Below are positions 7,526 to 13,293 of a stretch of DNA of 19,113 nt, piece after piece (within the stretch, counting starts at the first letter, position 1; the number at the start of each line of letters is the position of its first letter). Made by a program: the position numbers and the translations under genes. The notes beneath the pieces are model-generated. The model saw nothing but the letters and a program-made list of their open reading frames with translations, was not told the origin of the DNA and ran no database searches. The DNA lies in contig DEJS01000022.1 in NCBI GenBank assembly GCA_002353485.1, forward strand, positions 1 through 19,113, in the 5' to 3' direction. The stretch comes from Prevotella sp. UBA2742 (GTDB taxonomy: Bacteria > Bacteroidota > Bacteroidia > Bacteroidales > Bacteroidaceae).

Positions 7526-9054
7526 TATCTTCCTATAATCTTCTTAACTGCAATGACCAACTTATCCACGTCCTCGCGGGTGTTGTAGAGTGCGAAGGTG
7601 GGACGCACAGACATCTCATAGCCCAGGGCACGCAGGGCGGGCTGGGCGCAGTGGTGCCCGGCGCGGACGGCAATGCCCTCTTTATCGAGTAGTGTGCCGA
7701 CCTCAGGCACTGGGATGCCATCGAGCACGAAGCTCACGACAGACACGCGGTTCTTGGGATTGCCGATAAGCGTCAGACCAGGAATCTGGCCAAGCTGTTC
7801 TCGTGCATATTCCGTCAGCTGATGCTCGTGATGCTCAATATTGCGAATACCCAGATGACTCACGTAGTCGAGGGCGGCACCCAGCCCGATGGCATCGGCC
7901 ACGTTGGGCGTGCCGGCCTCGAAGCGGGCAGGTGGCACATTATATTCCGTGCGCTCGATGGTTACATCTTTTATCATGTTGCCGCCGCCCTGCCAGGGCT
8001 GCATCTTCTCTAATATCTCCTTGCGGCCATAGACCACGCCGATACCGTTGGGCCCGTAAATCTTGTGGCCGGAGAACACGAAGAAGTCGGCGCCGAGCTG
8101 CTGCACGTCGACAGGCGTGTGAGCTATCGACTGTGCGCCGTCGATGAGCACGGGGATGTTGTGCTGGTGGGCGATATCGATGATGCGCTGCACGTCGTTG
8201 ATGGTGCCGAAGGTGTTGTTGACGTGGCCGACGGAGACGAAGCGTGTTCGCGGCGTAATGAGCCGCTCCAACTCTGAGAGGATAAGGTCGCCGTTCCGGT
8301 CGGTGGGGATGGCTCGTAGCTCCGCGCCCCGCTCGTGGGCCACCTGCTGCCAGGGCACAATGTTGGCGTGATGGTCGAGTTCGGAGACGATGACATTGTC
8401 ACCAGGAGTCAGATACTGCCGGCCATAGGTCTGCGCCACAAGGTTGATGCCTTCGGTGGTGCCGCGCACGAAGATGATGTCGTCTGCCGACGGTGCGTTG
8501 ATGAAGCGGCGCACTTTCTCGCGAGCCTCCTCGTAGGCATCGGTGGCGCGCGCGGCAAGGGTGTGGGCACCACGATGGATGTTGGAATTGTAGTTGCGGT
8601 AGTAGTCCGAAATCTTGTCGATGACCTGATTGGGCTTCTGGGTCGTGGCACCGTTATCAAGCCAGACGAGCGGGTGGCCGTTCACCTTCTGGTTCAGTAC
8701 GGGGAAATCCTTCTTGATCTGCTCGGAGTTCAGCGTGTCTGCCTCCTCGTAGTGGAGGTTGCGCAGCTTCTGTGTCTCGGGGATGCCGATGCCGAAGCCG
8801 TCCTCATGGGGAATGGTCTTCGTCTGCGCATCTGTATCTCCGAGGTAAGGAAGTTCGCCGTAGCCACTGCCTCCAGCCAGAAGCTGTCTGAATCCAGCTT
8901 CCAGCTCGCTGAGGTTCAGTTGCTCGTCGGGCAGTATCGCCTTCCGCTCAGCCTGTAGTTCCTCGGGGCAGTATTTTTGTGCGATTTCCTTCAGCATAGC
9001 CAGCGATCCGCTGTCCTGTGCAGGGAAACTATTTAGTTCTGATATATTGATCAT
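7525..9054 (-). CDS. SufS-type cysteine desulfurase with N-terminal encapsulin-targeting extension
   Basis: PLP enzyme that takes sulfur from cysteine as a persulfide, giving alanine. The catalytic core starts near residue 108 (LNSEQIKKDFPVLNQKVNG) and matches group II desulfurases: His229 in ELDHHANIVPW, PLP lysine Lys331 in FSGHKIYGP, and active-site Cys469 in RAGHHCAQPAL. Total length is 509 residues against about 405 for ordinary SufS. The extra ~107 N-terminal residues are partly helical and partly Gly/Pro-rich and low in complexity, which is the architecture of cysteine desulfurases loaded into family 2 encapsulins. The gene begins directly after the encapsulin stop codon with no gap. 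I infer that it is the shell's cargo. No sufBCD or sufE is present nearby. Confidence 0.93.
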   Translation of the reverse strand: MINISELNSFPAQDSGSLAMLKEIAQKYCPEELQAERKAILPDEQLNLSELEAGFRQLLAGGSGYGELPYLGDTDAQTKTIPHEDGFGIGIPETQKLRNLHYEEADTLNSEQIKKDFPVLNQKVNGHPLVWLDNGATTQKPNQVIDKISDYYRNYNSNIHRGAHTLAARATDAYEEAREKVRRFINAPSADDIIFVRGTTEGINLVAQTYGRQYLTPGDNVIVSELDHHANIVPWQQVAHERGAELRAIPTDRNGDLILSELERLITPRTRFVSVGHVNNTFGTINDVQRIIDIAHQHNIPVLIDGAQSIAHTPVDVQQLGADFFVFSGHKIYGPNGIGVVYGRKEILEKMQPWQGGGNMIKDVTIERTEYNVPPARFEAGTPNVADAIGLGAALDYVSHLGIRNIEHHEHQLTEYAREQLGQIPGLTLIGNPKNRVSVVSFVLDGIPVPEVGTLLDKEGIAVRAGHHCAQPALRALGYEMSVRPTFALYNTREDVDKLVIAVKKIIGR

Positions 9055-10494
9055 TTATTTCTCAACTTTGTTTCTATGCTGATAGTCGTGATAATAGCCC
9101 ACCTCTACGTTCTCGAGCACGGCGATGGCGTCGTCGGTGAGGGCGGCTAATGAGAAGTACTTGGTGAGCAGGTAGGAGGCTACGCCGAACTTGTCGAGGC
9201 CCATCAGCCGGGCGGAGAGCGACGGGGCTATCTCGCCGGGGATGCCGCTCTGGTGGAGTCCAACGACGCCCTGGCTCTTCTCGCCGACGCGCACGAGGAT
9301 GATTTTCGTGGTGCCTACGCCGCGGCCGGTCAGGTACTGGCCTTCCACCTCCACCTTGTCGCTGGGAATCAGGGGCACGCCGCGCCAGAGGATGACCTTG
9401 GTGCCGAAGAGATCTGTGGTGACGGGCGGCACGCCGCGCCACGTGCATTCACGCTCGAAGGCGGCTATGGCACGCGGATGGGCGATGAAGAAGGCCGGTT
9501 CCTTCCATACGAGCGACAGCAGTTCGTCGAGGTCGTCGGGCGTCGGGGCACCGTAGCGCGTGGTGATGCGGTAGGCGGGGTTGGCAGCGGCCAGGAGACC
9601 GAACTTACGGTTGTTAATGAGCTCCCACTCCTGGCGCTCCTTGATGCTCTCGATAGAGAGGCGCAGCTGCTCTTCAAGCTGGTTGTAGGGATTGTTGTAG
9701 AGGTCGCTGACGCGGGTGTGTACGCGGACGACGGTCTGCAACGTGTTGAGCGAGTACTCGGTGGGGTTCTCCTCGTAATCAATGTAGGTTTCAGGAATGA
9801 TGTTGTCCTCCTCGTGTCCGGAGACGAGGTCGATGTGCTTCTCACCGTTGTCGTTGACTGATGCCTTCAGGCGCAGCTGCTTGTCGACGGCCTTCGAGAA
9901 GGTATCGCGGAAGTCGGGCACCTCCTTGATGAACTTGATGAGCTCCTTGAGCTTCAGGCCGAGGAAGACCGTCGGGGTGATGGCGCGCACGGAGACCGTC
10001 GACTCCTGCTCGTCCAGCAGGTCGGCCTCGCCGAAGTACTCGCCGTCGCCCAGGAGGGCTATCCGGAGGTTCTCACCGTGAGGGCCGCGGCTGATGACCT
10101 CGGCCTGTCCGCTGGCAACGATAAAGAAGCGCTGCTTGTCCTTGCCCTCCTCAACGAAGAGGCGGTCGACATCGACCTCCTTGGCCTCGAACGAGCTGAC
10201 CAGCCGGTTCAGGATTTCGTCGTCGAACTCGGAGAAGAGGGGGATGGCCTTCAGGTCGCGGGCCGTGAACGAGGGCACGCCATTGACGTAGTGGATGGGC
10301 AGTCGGTCGTTCTTTCGTAGCTCGACCTTGGTGCGGTTTACTCGGAATGTGCCGCCCGACACCTGCACCCAGGGCAGGAGCTTGAGGAGCAAACGCGGGG
10401 TGATGGAGCCCATCTGCGGGGCGGTCTTGGTGGTGGTGGCCAGACGTCTGGCCGTGGCAGTGGTCACACTGCGCTGAAGATTTGAATCTGCCAT
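9055..10494 (-). CDS. Family 2 encapsulin shell protein with cyclic-nucleotide-binding-like domain (2B type)
   Basis: HK97-fold protein that self-assembles into a hollow compartment, 479 residues. An N-terminal arm (1-75, TTATARRLATTTKTAPQM) is followed by a cNMP-binding-like domain at about 80-205 (IPLFSEF, then GDGEYFGEADLL) and the shell domain from about 235 (TEYSLNTLQTVVRVHTRVSDLYN) to the end. The shell domain includes FGLLAAANPAYRI, WKEPAFFIAHPRAIAAFERE and DLFGTKVILWRGVPLIPSDK, typical of SrpI-like family 2 shells. The phosphate-binding Arg of CRP-like pockets appears to be Ser165 here, so cAMP binding in the usual manner is doubtful. The downstream cysteine desulfurase is the likely cargo. 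Related shells store elemental sulfur made by their desulfurase cargo; a similar role here is inference. Confidence 0.92.
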   Translation of the reverse strand: MADSNLQRSVTTATARRLATTTKTAPQMGSITPRLLLKLLPWVQVSGGTFRVNRTKVELRKNDRLPIHYVNGVPSFTARDLKAIPLFSEFDDEILNRLVSSFEAKEVDVDRLFVEEGKDKQRFFIVASGQAEVISRGPHGENLRIALLGDGEYFGEADLLDEQESTVSVRAITPTVFLGLKLKELIKFIKEVPDFRDTFSKAVDKQLRLKASVNDNGEKHIDLVSGHEEDNIIPETYIDYEENPTEYSLNTLQTVVRVHTRVSDLYNNPYNQLEEQLRLSIESIKERQEWELINNRKFGLLAAANPAYRITTRYGAPTPDDLDELLSLVWKEPAFFIAHPRAIAAFERECTWRGVPPVTTDLFGTKVILWRGVPLIPSDKVEVEGQYLTGRGVGTTKIILVRVGEKSQGVVGLHQSGIPGEIAPSLSARLMGLDKFGVASYLLTKYFSLAALTDDAIAVLENVEVGYYHDYQHRNKVEK

Positions 10495-10527
10495 AGTTGT
10501 TTGAGTTTTAATTTTTATGGTTATACA

Positions 10528-10752
10528 TTATTTCTTGATTGTTACCTTGTGCGTGGTGCCCTCGACGTGCTCTACGGCGACGACCTGGTATCCCTGCTCG
10601 CGCGCGTTGCGGGGCACGTTGTCGAGGGGTTCGCCCTCGGTGAGCAGTACTTCGAGCGTGTCGCCCGGCTGGAGCCGCGAGAGCTCGATCTTGGTCTTGA
10701 CGAAGGTCATCGGGCAGTGTTCCTTCGTGATGTCTAATGTTTTTGTTGCCAT
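10528..10752 (-). CDS. TusA-family sulfurtransferase
   Basis: Small cytoplasmic sulfur carrier of 74 residues. TusA proteins accept persulfide sulfur from cysteine desulfurases on a conserved N-terminal cysteine and pass it on. The cysteine is Cys13 in EHCPMTFVKTKIELSRLQPGD, matching the CPxP-type helix start, with Met in place of one motif residue, and the PGDTLEVLL strand follows. It lies 33 bp upstream of the encapsulin gene in the same direction, and a desulfurase is two genes further on, a fitting donor. The 133-bp gap from the DsrE-like gene holds a stem-loop but no clear promoter. Confidence 0.88.
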   Translation of the reverse strand: MATKTLDITKEHCPMTFVKTKIELSRLQPGDTLEVLLTEGEPLDNVPRNAREQGYQVVAVEHVEGTTHKVTIKK

Positions 10753-10842
10753 ATTTTTTGAGTTTGAGTTAAAAAGTCCGATAAAAGGGGGTGGCGGGCC
10801 GAAATGTTAAAGTCGGAATGGCTACTGAGGGAGTTCAATTCC

Positions 10843-10860
10843 TCCCGCAGGTTTGCGGGA
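10843..10860 (-). other. Stem-loop between the DsrE-like and TusA-like genes
   Basis: A perfect 7-bp stem TCCCGCA / TGCGGGA with a 4-base loop lies 26 bases past the DsrE-like stop codon. It has no T tract, so full termination is unlikely; it could stabilise the upstream transcript or set the ratio between the first gene and the rest of the operon. Confidence 0.5.
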
Positions 10861-10885
10861 AGCTTTCGATGGGCCTCAACGCCGC

Positions 10886-11365
10886 TCAGATGAACAGCGT
10901 CTGGCCACCCTCGCTGAGATTCAGGAACGATGCGACGCCAAGCACGTCCTTCACTTCGGGGATGAAGTCCTCCCGTTTCAGTCCCAGCACGTGCATCGCC
11001 ATCTCGCAAGCGTAGAGGTTGATGCCGAGGGCCTTGGCGGCATCGACGAGTTCCTCGAGCGTTGCCACGTTGTTTTTGCGCATCAGCGAGCGGAATATCC
11101 TGGGGCCCGCGCCGAGGAAGTTGAATCGCGAGGTGGGCGTTACTGCGAGCCCGCCCATCATAAAGCCGAATATCCGCGTCAGCCAGTTGCTGCCGATGAA
11201 GGCGCGCCCCTGCCGCTGCTTGATGGCGTCGAGACCCCAGAAGGTGAAGAAGATGTTCACCTCGTAGCCGACAGCTGCCGCGCCCGTACCTAATGTAAAT
11301 ACAGCTGTCAGCTTGTCGAAATCGCCCGAGAAGGCGATGATGCTTAGTTTCTTTTGTTCTGCCAT
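10886..11365 (-). CDS. DsrE/DrsH-like sulfur-relay protein
   Basis: Protein of 159 residues from the DsrE/DsrF/DrsH-like group, sometimes labelled peroxiredoxin family. It opens with a beta strand and nucleotide-like loop (LSIIAFSGDFDKLTAVFTLG) and a conserved FTFWGLDAIK segment. The probable sulfur-carrying cysteine is Cys120 in NLYACEMAMHVLG, the position used by DsrE-type carriers. Members act as cytoplasmic or membrane-associated partners of TusA. It is the first gene of the minus-strand sulfur operon, 33 bases from its TACCTTTG box, and is mirrored across the control region by the ThiS-like gene. Confidence 0.85.
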   Translation of the reverse strand: MAEQKKLSIIAFSGDFDKLTAVFTLGTGAAAVGYEVNIFFTFWGLDAIKQRQGRAFIGSNWLTRIFGFMMGGLAVTPTSRFNFLGAGPRIFRSLMRKNNVATLEELVDAAKALGINLYACEMAMHVLGLKREDFIPEVKDVLGVASFLNLSEGGQTLFI

Positions 11366-11397
11366 AATTTATTTCGTTTGAGTCTGAAATCACGCTG

Positions 11398-11455
11398 CAA
11401 AGGTACAGCGAAATCCCTGTCCACGCAATCGCCTGTTCGCGGCATTTCGCATACC
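11398..11455 (-). promoter_or_regulatory. Promoter of the minus-strand sulfur operon (DsrE to MetY)
   Basis: Read on the minus strand: GGTATGC (11455-11449), 19 bases, ATTGCGT (11429-11423), 17 bases, then the -7 box TACCTTTG (11405-11398). The TTG inside ATTGCGT is well placed for the -33 element. The ATG of the DsrE-like gene is at 11365. Confidence 0.85.
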
Positions 11456-11473
11456 CTTGATATGGTATGCGAA
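11446..11473. promoter_or_regulatory. Central palindromic operator shared by both sulfur operons
   Basis: TTCGCATACC (11446-11455), 8 bases, GGTATGCGAA (11464-11473) is a perfect 10-bp dyad in the exact middle of the divergent region. Its centre is about 55 bases upstream of each -7 box, a distance typical for an activator site. A shorter version, ATACC-N8-GGTATGC, sits at the same place in the promoter at 12988-13058. Confidence 0.8.
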
Positions 11474-11521
11474 TTACCCTCCCTGTGGGATTGCGGCTAC
11501 GCAGAAATCGCCGTACCTTTG
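11464..11521 (+). promoter_or_regulatory. Promoter of the plus-strand sulfur-carrier operon
   Basis: GGTATGC (11464-11470), 19 bases, ATTGCGG (11490-11496), 17 bases, TACCTTTG (11514-11521). Spacing is identical to that of the opposite-facing promoter. The ATG of the ThiS-like gene is 27 bases past the box. Confidence 0.85.
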
Positions 11522-11547
11522 CAGCGTGATTTCAAACTCAAACGATT

Positions 11548-11760
11548 ATGGCAAAGATTTATGTAAATGGAGACGCGCAGGAAGTAAGCCTACCGCTCAA
11601 TGTGACAGAACTGATCAAGCAGTTGCTAATAGAGAACCCTGAGATGGTCAGCGTGCAGGTGAACGAGGAGTTTGCTGAGCGCGAAGACTGGGATAGTATC
11701 CAGATCAAGGAAGGCGACAAGGTCGATTTCCTCTATTTCATGGGAGGAGGAGCGCTATGA
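11548..11760 (+). CDS. ThiS/MoaD-like sulfur-carrier protein with masked C-terminus (HcyS-like)
   Basis: Ubiquitin-like small protein of 70 residues (MAKIYVNGDAQEVSLPLNV...). These carriers are activated as C-terminal acyl-adenylates and then hold sulfur as a thiocarboxylate. The tail reads FMGGGAL: the glycine run at 66-68 is followed by Ala69 and Leu70, so the reactive glycine end is blocked until two residues are removed. A JAMM metallopeptidase two genes downstream is the obvious processing enzyme, as with HcyS-Ala and HcyD of Wolinella succinogenes. No thiG or other thiamine genes are nearby, so a ThiS role is less likely. The stop codon overlaps the next start as ATGA. Confidence 0.88.
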   Translation: MAKIYVNGDAQEVSLPLNVTELIKQLLIENPEMVSVQVNEEFAEREDWDSIQIKEGDKVDFLYFMGGGAL

Positions 11761-12566
11761 TAGACTTTACTGAAGAACAGATACAGCGCTATTCGCGCCA
11801 CATATTATTAAAAGATGTCGGCGTTGAGGGACAAGAGAAAATCATGAACGCGCGAGTATTGGTGGTCGGAGCCGGCGGCTTAGGTGCTCCTGTCTCGCTC
11901 TACCTCGCCGCTGCGGGCATCGGGCGCATTGGCATCATCGATGCTGACGTGGTAGACCTCTCGAACCTACAGCGTCAGGTCATCCACTTCACCAAGGACG
12001 TGGGCCGTCCGAAGGTAGAGAGCGCCAAGGAGAAGATACAGGCCATCAACCCCGATGTCGAGGTAGATACCTACCACGAATTCCTCTATTCGGGCAATGC
12101 GCTGGATATTATCAAACAGTACGACTTCATCGTTGACGGCACCGACAACTTCCCCGTCAAGTTCCTCATCAACGATGCCTGCGTAATGGCAGGCAAGCCC
12201 TTCTCGCACGGTGGCATCCTGCGCTTCAACGGGCAGACCTTTACCCATCTGCCCGGCACTGCCTGCTACCGCTGTTTCTTCAAAGAGCCGCCGCCCGCCG
12301 GAGCCGTGCCCACCTGCTCGCAGGCCGGTGTGCTCGGTGCCATCGCCGGCATGCTGGGCACCATCCAGGCCGCCGAGACACTGAAGTATTTCACCGGTGT
12401 CGGCGAGCTGCTTACCAACCGCCTGCTCAGCTTCGACGCCAAGACGATGCAGTTCCGCACCATCCCTGTGCACCAGCGTCCGTCGTGCCCCATCTGCGGC
12501 TCTCAACCAACCATCAAAGAACTGATAGACTACGAACAGGCCGCCTGCGACCTCAAAAGACATTAA
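11757..12566 (+). CDS. MoeB/ThiF/HcyF-like sulfur-carrier adenylating enzyme
   Basis: E1-like enzyme of 269 residues that adenylates the C-terminal glycine of a sulfur carrier. It has the nucleotide-binding GAGGLG (38-43), Arg73 in SNLQRQVIHF and Asp130 in VDGTDNF, matching the ATP and Mg sites of MoeB. Zinc is held by Cys170/Cys173 (CYRC) and Cys244/Cys247 (CPIC). Cys187 in PTCSQAGVLGAIAG is the conserved loop cysteine. There is no C-terminal rhodanese domain, so sulfur must come from a separate donor such as the TusA/DsrE relay or sulfide. Its place between the carrier and the JAMM peptidase fits the HcyF role better than molybdopterin or thiamine synthesis. Confidence 0.9.
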   Translation: MIDFTEEQIQRYSRHILLKDVGVEGQEKIMNARVLVVGAGGLGAPVSLYLAAAGIGRIGIIDADVVDLSNLQRQVIHFTKDVGRPKVESAKEKIQAINPDVEVDTYHEFLYSGNALDIIKQYDFIVDGTDNFPVKFLINDACVMAGKPFSHGGILRFNGQTFTHLPGTACYRCFFKEPPPAGAVPTCSQAGVLGAIAGMLGTIQAAETLKYFTGVGELLTNRLLSFDAKTMQFRTIPVHQRPSCPICGSQPTIKELIDYEQAACDLKRH

Positions 12567-12568
12567 AC

Positions 12569-12988
12569 ATGATTATACCTCGGAACATTATCGACGAACT
12601 GATAGCCCAGGCCGAGAAGGATGCCCCCGATGAGACCTGCGGCTACCTCTTAGGCACTATCACCCCCTCTACAGGAGGGGGACGGGGGGAGGCCCTTGTC
12701 ACCGAGAACTACCCGATGGAGAACATCGACCATTCACCAGAACATTTCTCCTTCGCCCCACGAGACCAGTTTGCAGCATTGAAATATGCGCGGTCCAAGG
12801 GACTGAAGATTCTTGCCAACTGGCACTCGCATCCCGCCTCGCCGTCGCGGCCCTCGCAGGAGGACTTGCGTTTGGCCAACGATCCTGCCATCCGCTACGC
12901 CATCCTCTCGCTGCTCGATGGAGAACCGAAACTGAACTCCTTCAAGATTTTAAATGGCGAGGTGGTGGACAAAGAGATACATCTGTAA
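12569..12988 (+). CDS. JAMM/MPN+ metallopeptidase (HcyD/Mec-like)
   Basis: Zinc peptidase of 139 residues. The full JAMM site is present: Glu22 in PDETCGYLLG and HSH-x7-S-xx-D with His86, His88, Ser96 and Asp99. Bacterial relatives trim sulfur-carrier precursors and release the amino acid built on the carrier (Mec for CysO, HcyD for HcyS). Here it would remove the Ala-Leu tail of the ThiS-like protein and later free homocysteine. The start at 12569, two bases after the preceding stop, is chosen over a longer frame that lies within the previous gene. An odd GC-rich insert (residues about 31-40, PSTGGGRG) sits in the loop between Glu22 and the HSH motif. Confidence 0.9.
   Translation: MIIPRNIIDELIAQAEKDAPDETCGYLLGTITPSTGGGRGEALVTENYPMENIDHSPEHFSFAPRDQFAALKYARSKGLKILANWHSHPASPSRPSQEDLRLANDPAIRYAILSLLDGEPKLNSFKILNGEVVDKEIHL
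12662..12691 (+). repeat. GC-rich palindromic insert inside the JAMM gene
   Basis: CCCCCTC (12663-12669), TACAG, GAGGGGG (12675-12681) forms a perfect 7-bp stem with a 5-base loop and continues into a G-rich run. It differs in composition from the flanking gene and encodes a Pro/Ser/Gly-rich loop in frame. It looks like a short dispersed repeat that inserted without breaking the frame. Confidence 0.5.
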
Positions 12989-13058
12989 TACCAAACACTG
13001 GGTATGCAGAATGACGTACAAAGGGTATTGCGGGAGCCAGGATTTCGCCGTACCTTTG
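12988..13058 (+). promoter_or_regulatory. Promoter of the leader/SusCD unit, same design as the sulfur promoters
   Basis: ATACC (12988-12992), 8 bases, GGTATGC (13001-13007), 19 bases, ATTGCGG (13027-13033), 17 bases, TACCTTTG (13051-13058). All spacings match the two promoters at 11398-11521. The dyad starts in the stop codon of the JAMM gene. The segment TTTCGCCGTACCTTTGCA is also nearly identical among them. Confidence 0.85.
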
Positions 13059-13110
13059 CACCGTCGAAAGATAACAAAAGATTATTAACAAATATAAAGA
13101 ACAAGGAGTT

Positions 13111-13293
13111 ATGAAAACAATGATGATGAACCGAATGTCGATGCGAATGTATTGCTGTTGTTGTAGCAACATGCAGATGACAGGCAGTAAGCAAAACGTG
13201 AGTAAACGACACATATACAAAATAAGTAAAGAACGAAAGAAATATGAAAAAGCAAGTATTCCAGATAGCATTGTTTTTAGGGCTGCAGCTTAG
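13111..13293 (+). CDS. Met/Cys-rich leader ORF (possible translational sulfur sensor)
   Basis: A 60-codon ORF beginning about 47 bases after the predicted transcription start, behind a good AAGGAG ribosome site. The first thirteen residues contain seven Met; residues 15-18 are four consecutive Cys (codons TGC TGT TGT TGT, 13153-13164), followed by SNMQM. The rest is basic with no recognisable domain. It overlaps the start of the next gene by 50 bases in another frame. The Cys codons lie in a small hairpin (TTGCT-N8-AGCAA, 13152-13169). Such composition suggests a leader whose translation rate reports Cys/Met supply; poly-cysteine leaders controlling sulfur genes are known in mycobacteria. Whether the full frame or only its beginning matters is unknown. 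Confidence 0.6.
   Translation: MKTMMMNRMSMRMYCCCCSNMQMTGSKQNVSKRHIYKISKERKKYEKASIPDSIVFRAAA

Larger units (their letters stand above)
11375..11544. repeat. Mirror-image divergent control region (31/32-base inverted repeat)
   Basis: The arms at 11375-11406 and 11513-11544 are inverted copies differing at one base. Each arm contains the -7 box and almost the entire 5' untranslated region, so the two divergent mRNAs should start with nearly identical leaders. The matching promoter elements and the central dyad continue the symmetry inwards. Confidence 0.9.

Noticed and set aside
8335..8958. 207-residue open frame on the plus strand
   Set aside because: It lies wholly antisense to the cysteine desulfurase and shows no recognisable domain; it is a by-product of GC-rich codon use.
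7525..9054. Housekeeping SufS for Fe-S cluster assembly
   Set aside because: The ~107-residue extension and lack of sufB, sufC, sufD and sufE nearby argue against it; the encapsulin directly upstream explains it better.
9055..10494. HK97-type shell protein as sign of a prophage
   Set aside because: No portal, terminase, protease or tail genes are present. The cNMP-like domain and the adjacent extended desulfurase fit a family 2 encapsulin.
11548..12566. ThiS and ThiF/MoeB-like genes as thiamine or molybdopterin synthesis
   Set aside because: No thiG, thiH, thiC, moaE or other pathway genes are in view, while a JAMM peptidase and a MetY-type enzyme are. The capped carrier tail also argues for the HcyS route, though a ThiS role is not formally excluded.
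12485..12568. Longer N-terminus for the JAMM peptidase
   Set aside because: It overlaps the 3' end of the adenylating enzyme. The start at 12569 matches the family length and follows the upstream stop by two bases.
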